From contig JAIRPM010000107.1 in the NCBI GenBank assembly GCA_031257075.1, positions 1 through 22,432 of the forward strand: DNA of 22,432 nt. The letters are read 5' to 3'. This stretch comes from Spirochaetaceae bacterium. GTDB taxonomy: Bacteria > Spirochaetota > Spirochaetia > Treponematales > Breznakiellaceae. Shown piece by piece: positions 22,121 to 22,432 of the stretch (position 1 is the first letter of the stretch; each line of letters begins with the position of its first letter). The notes under the pieces were generated by a model, which was not told the DNA's origin, searched no databases, and saw only the letters and a list, made by a program, of their open reading frames with translations. Both the position numbers and the translations under genes were made by a program.

Positions 22121-22432
22121 AGTTTTTGCGAAGCAAAAACTCCGATATGCAAAAGTAGAGTTTGGCTTTGCCAAACTCTATCGCAATTCGGCTTGCCGAA
22201 TTGCCCCGCCAAGGACGGCGCACAAGGATGTGCGCCGTTTCCCAAGCGGACAGTTTGCGTGAAACGCAAACTGTATAAGCAAAATTGCCATGGATGCCGC
22301 CAAGGATGGCGGTGTAGATAAGGCTTTAGGTGGAGTTTTTGCTACGCAAAAACTCCGATATGCAAATCCGCCAAGGACGGCGGATTTGCATACTTATTCA
22401 AACCACAACTTCGGCAGCGTCCCGCTTGTGGT
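22121..22432. repeat. Array of at least eight perfect intergenic hairpins
   Basis: Perfect stems follow one another with little space: 22121-22129/22133-22141 (9 bp), 22156-22166/22170-22180 (11), 22183-22192/22195-22204 (10), 22215-22224/22229-22238 (10), 22250-22260/22264-22274 (11), 22297-22301/22308-22312 (5), 22332-22342/22346-22356 (11) and 22359-22372/22379-22392 (14). A ninth pair, ACCACAA (22402-22408) with TTGTGGT (22426-22432), runs into the window edge. Two loop classes recur: three-base loops (GAA, TTT, GAA, TAC) in GTTTGC-like stems, and AAGGA-containing loops in GGCGG-type stems. CGGACAGTTT recurs at 22117 and 22247, and GCAAAAACTCCGATATGC recurs at 22133 and 22346. The array resembles a mosaic of dispersed palindromic repeats. 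Confidence 0.85.

Noticed and set aside
21812..22174. Minus-strand N-terminal extension of the lipoprotein upstream of 22042
   Set aside because: It reads through hairpins of the array; a proper lipoprotein signal peptide begins at 22042.
22121..22432. CRISPR array
   Set aside because: Units are self-complementary hairpins of varying sequence and spacing, not identical repeats with unique spacers, and no cas gene is present.

Overview
The window looks like a chromosomal segment of a spirochaete, most probably a free-living or insect-gut treponeme rather than a host-restricted pathogen. That is an inference from the gene set, not from any rRNA marker: an N-terminally anchored PilZ protein, a PAS-HD-GYP protein, a DUF2156 protein, a LoaP-like NusG paralogue, and a lipoprotein joining a bacterial Ig-like domain to a chitobiase-C-terminal-like domain. 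Lysine/diaminopimelate and arginine biosynthesis genes argue against a strongly reduced genome. No rRNA, tRNA, CRISPR array, intact insertion sequence or phage gene was found.

Layout. 1-603 is gene-free but holds a 63-base GA microsatellite and a G-rich/C-rich inverted-repeat element. 604-6023 is a plus-strand run: PilZ membrane protein, yidD, yidC, khpB (jag) and rtcB, i.e. the membrane-insertion cluster with an RNA-binding protein and an RNA ligase. 6074-6598 is a small anchored FN3-like protein on the minus strand. 6599-7088 is a hairpin-rich intergenic region leading into hsp20 (7089-7535), which is followed by a clear intrinsic terminator. 7893-16896 is a long minus-strand block of nine closely packed genes. 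Read in transcription order these are hddA-type heptose kinase, gmhA, an hddC-gmhB fusion, tsaB, PAS-HD-GYP, dapB, a LoaP/UpxY-type antiterminator, a soluble CapD/PglF-type nucleotide-sugar dehydratase, and a DegT-family sugar aminotransferase.

From 17034 the plus strand resumes with dapA, a DUF2156 protein, an extremely acidic small protein and argA. The rest is non-coding or decayed: a small doubtful ORF, a repeat-bearing spacer, a broken Ig-like/CHB_HEX-like lipoprotein gene (poly-G tract plus in-frame stops), and an array of at least eight perfect hairpins running to the window edge.

How it works together. The first three minus-strand genes encode all four activities needed to make GDP-D-glycero-alpha-D-manno-heptose from sedoheptulose 7-phosphate. 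The last two fit making a 4-amino-4,6-dideoxy-hexose nucleotide sugar. The antiterminator sits directly before those last two genes, so the block probably feeds a surface glycan or protein glycosylation, with processive transcription controlled by the NusG paralogue. The PilZ and HD-GYP proteins indicate cyclic-di-GMP signalling. dapA and hddA are divergent, and both have well-formed sigma-70-type promoters whose predicted start sites lie at or within a few bases of the start codon, suggesting leaderless mRNAs.

The points most worth a second look are the terminal hairpin array, the acidic protein coupled to argA, the poly-G-interrupted lipoprotein gene, the paired leaderless promoters, the embedded antiterminator and the hddC-gmhB fusion. 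I did not find a clearly new multi-gene defence or mobile system.
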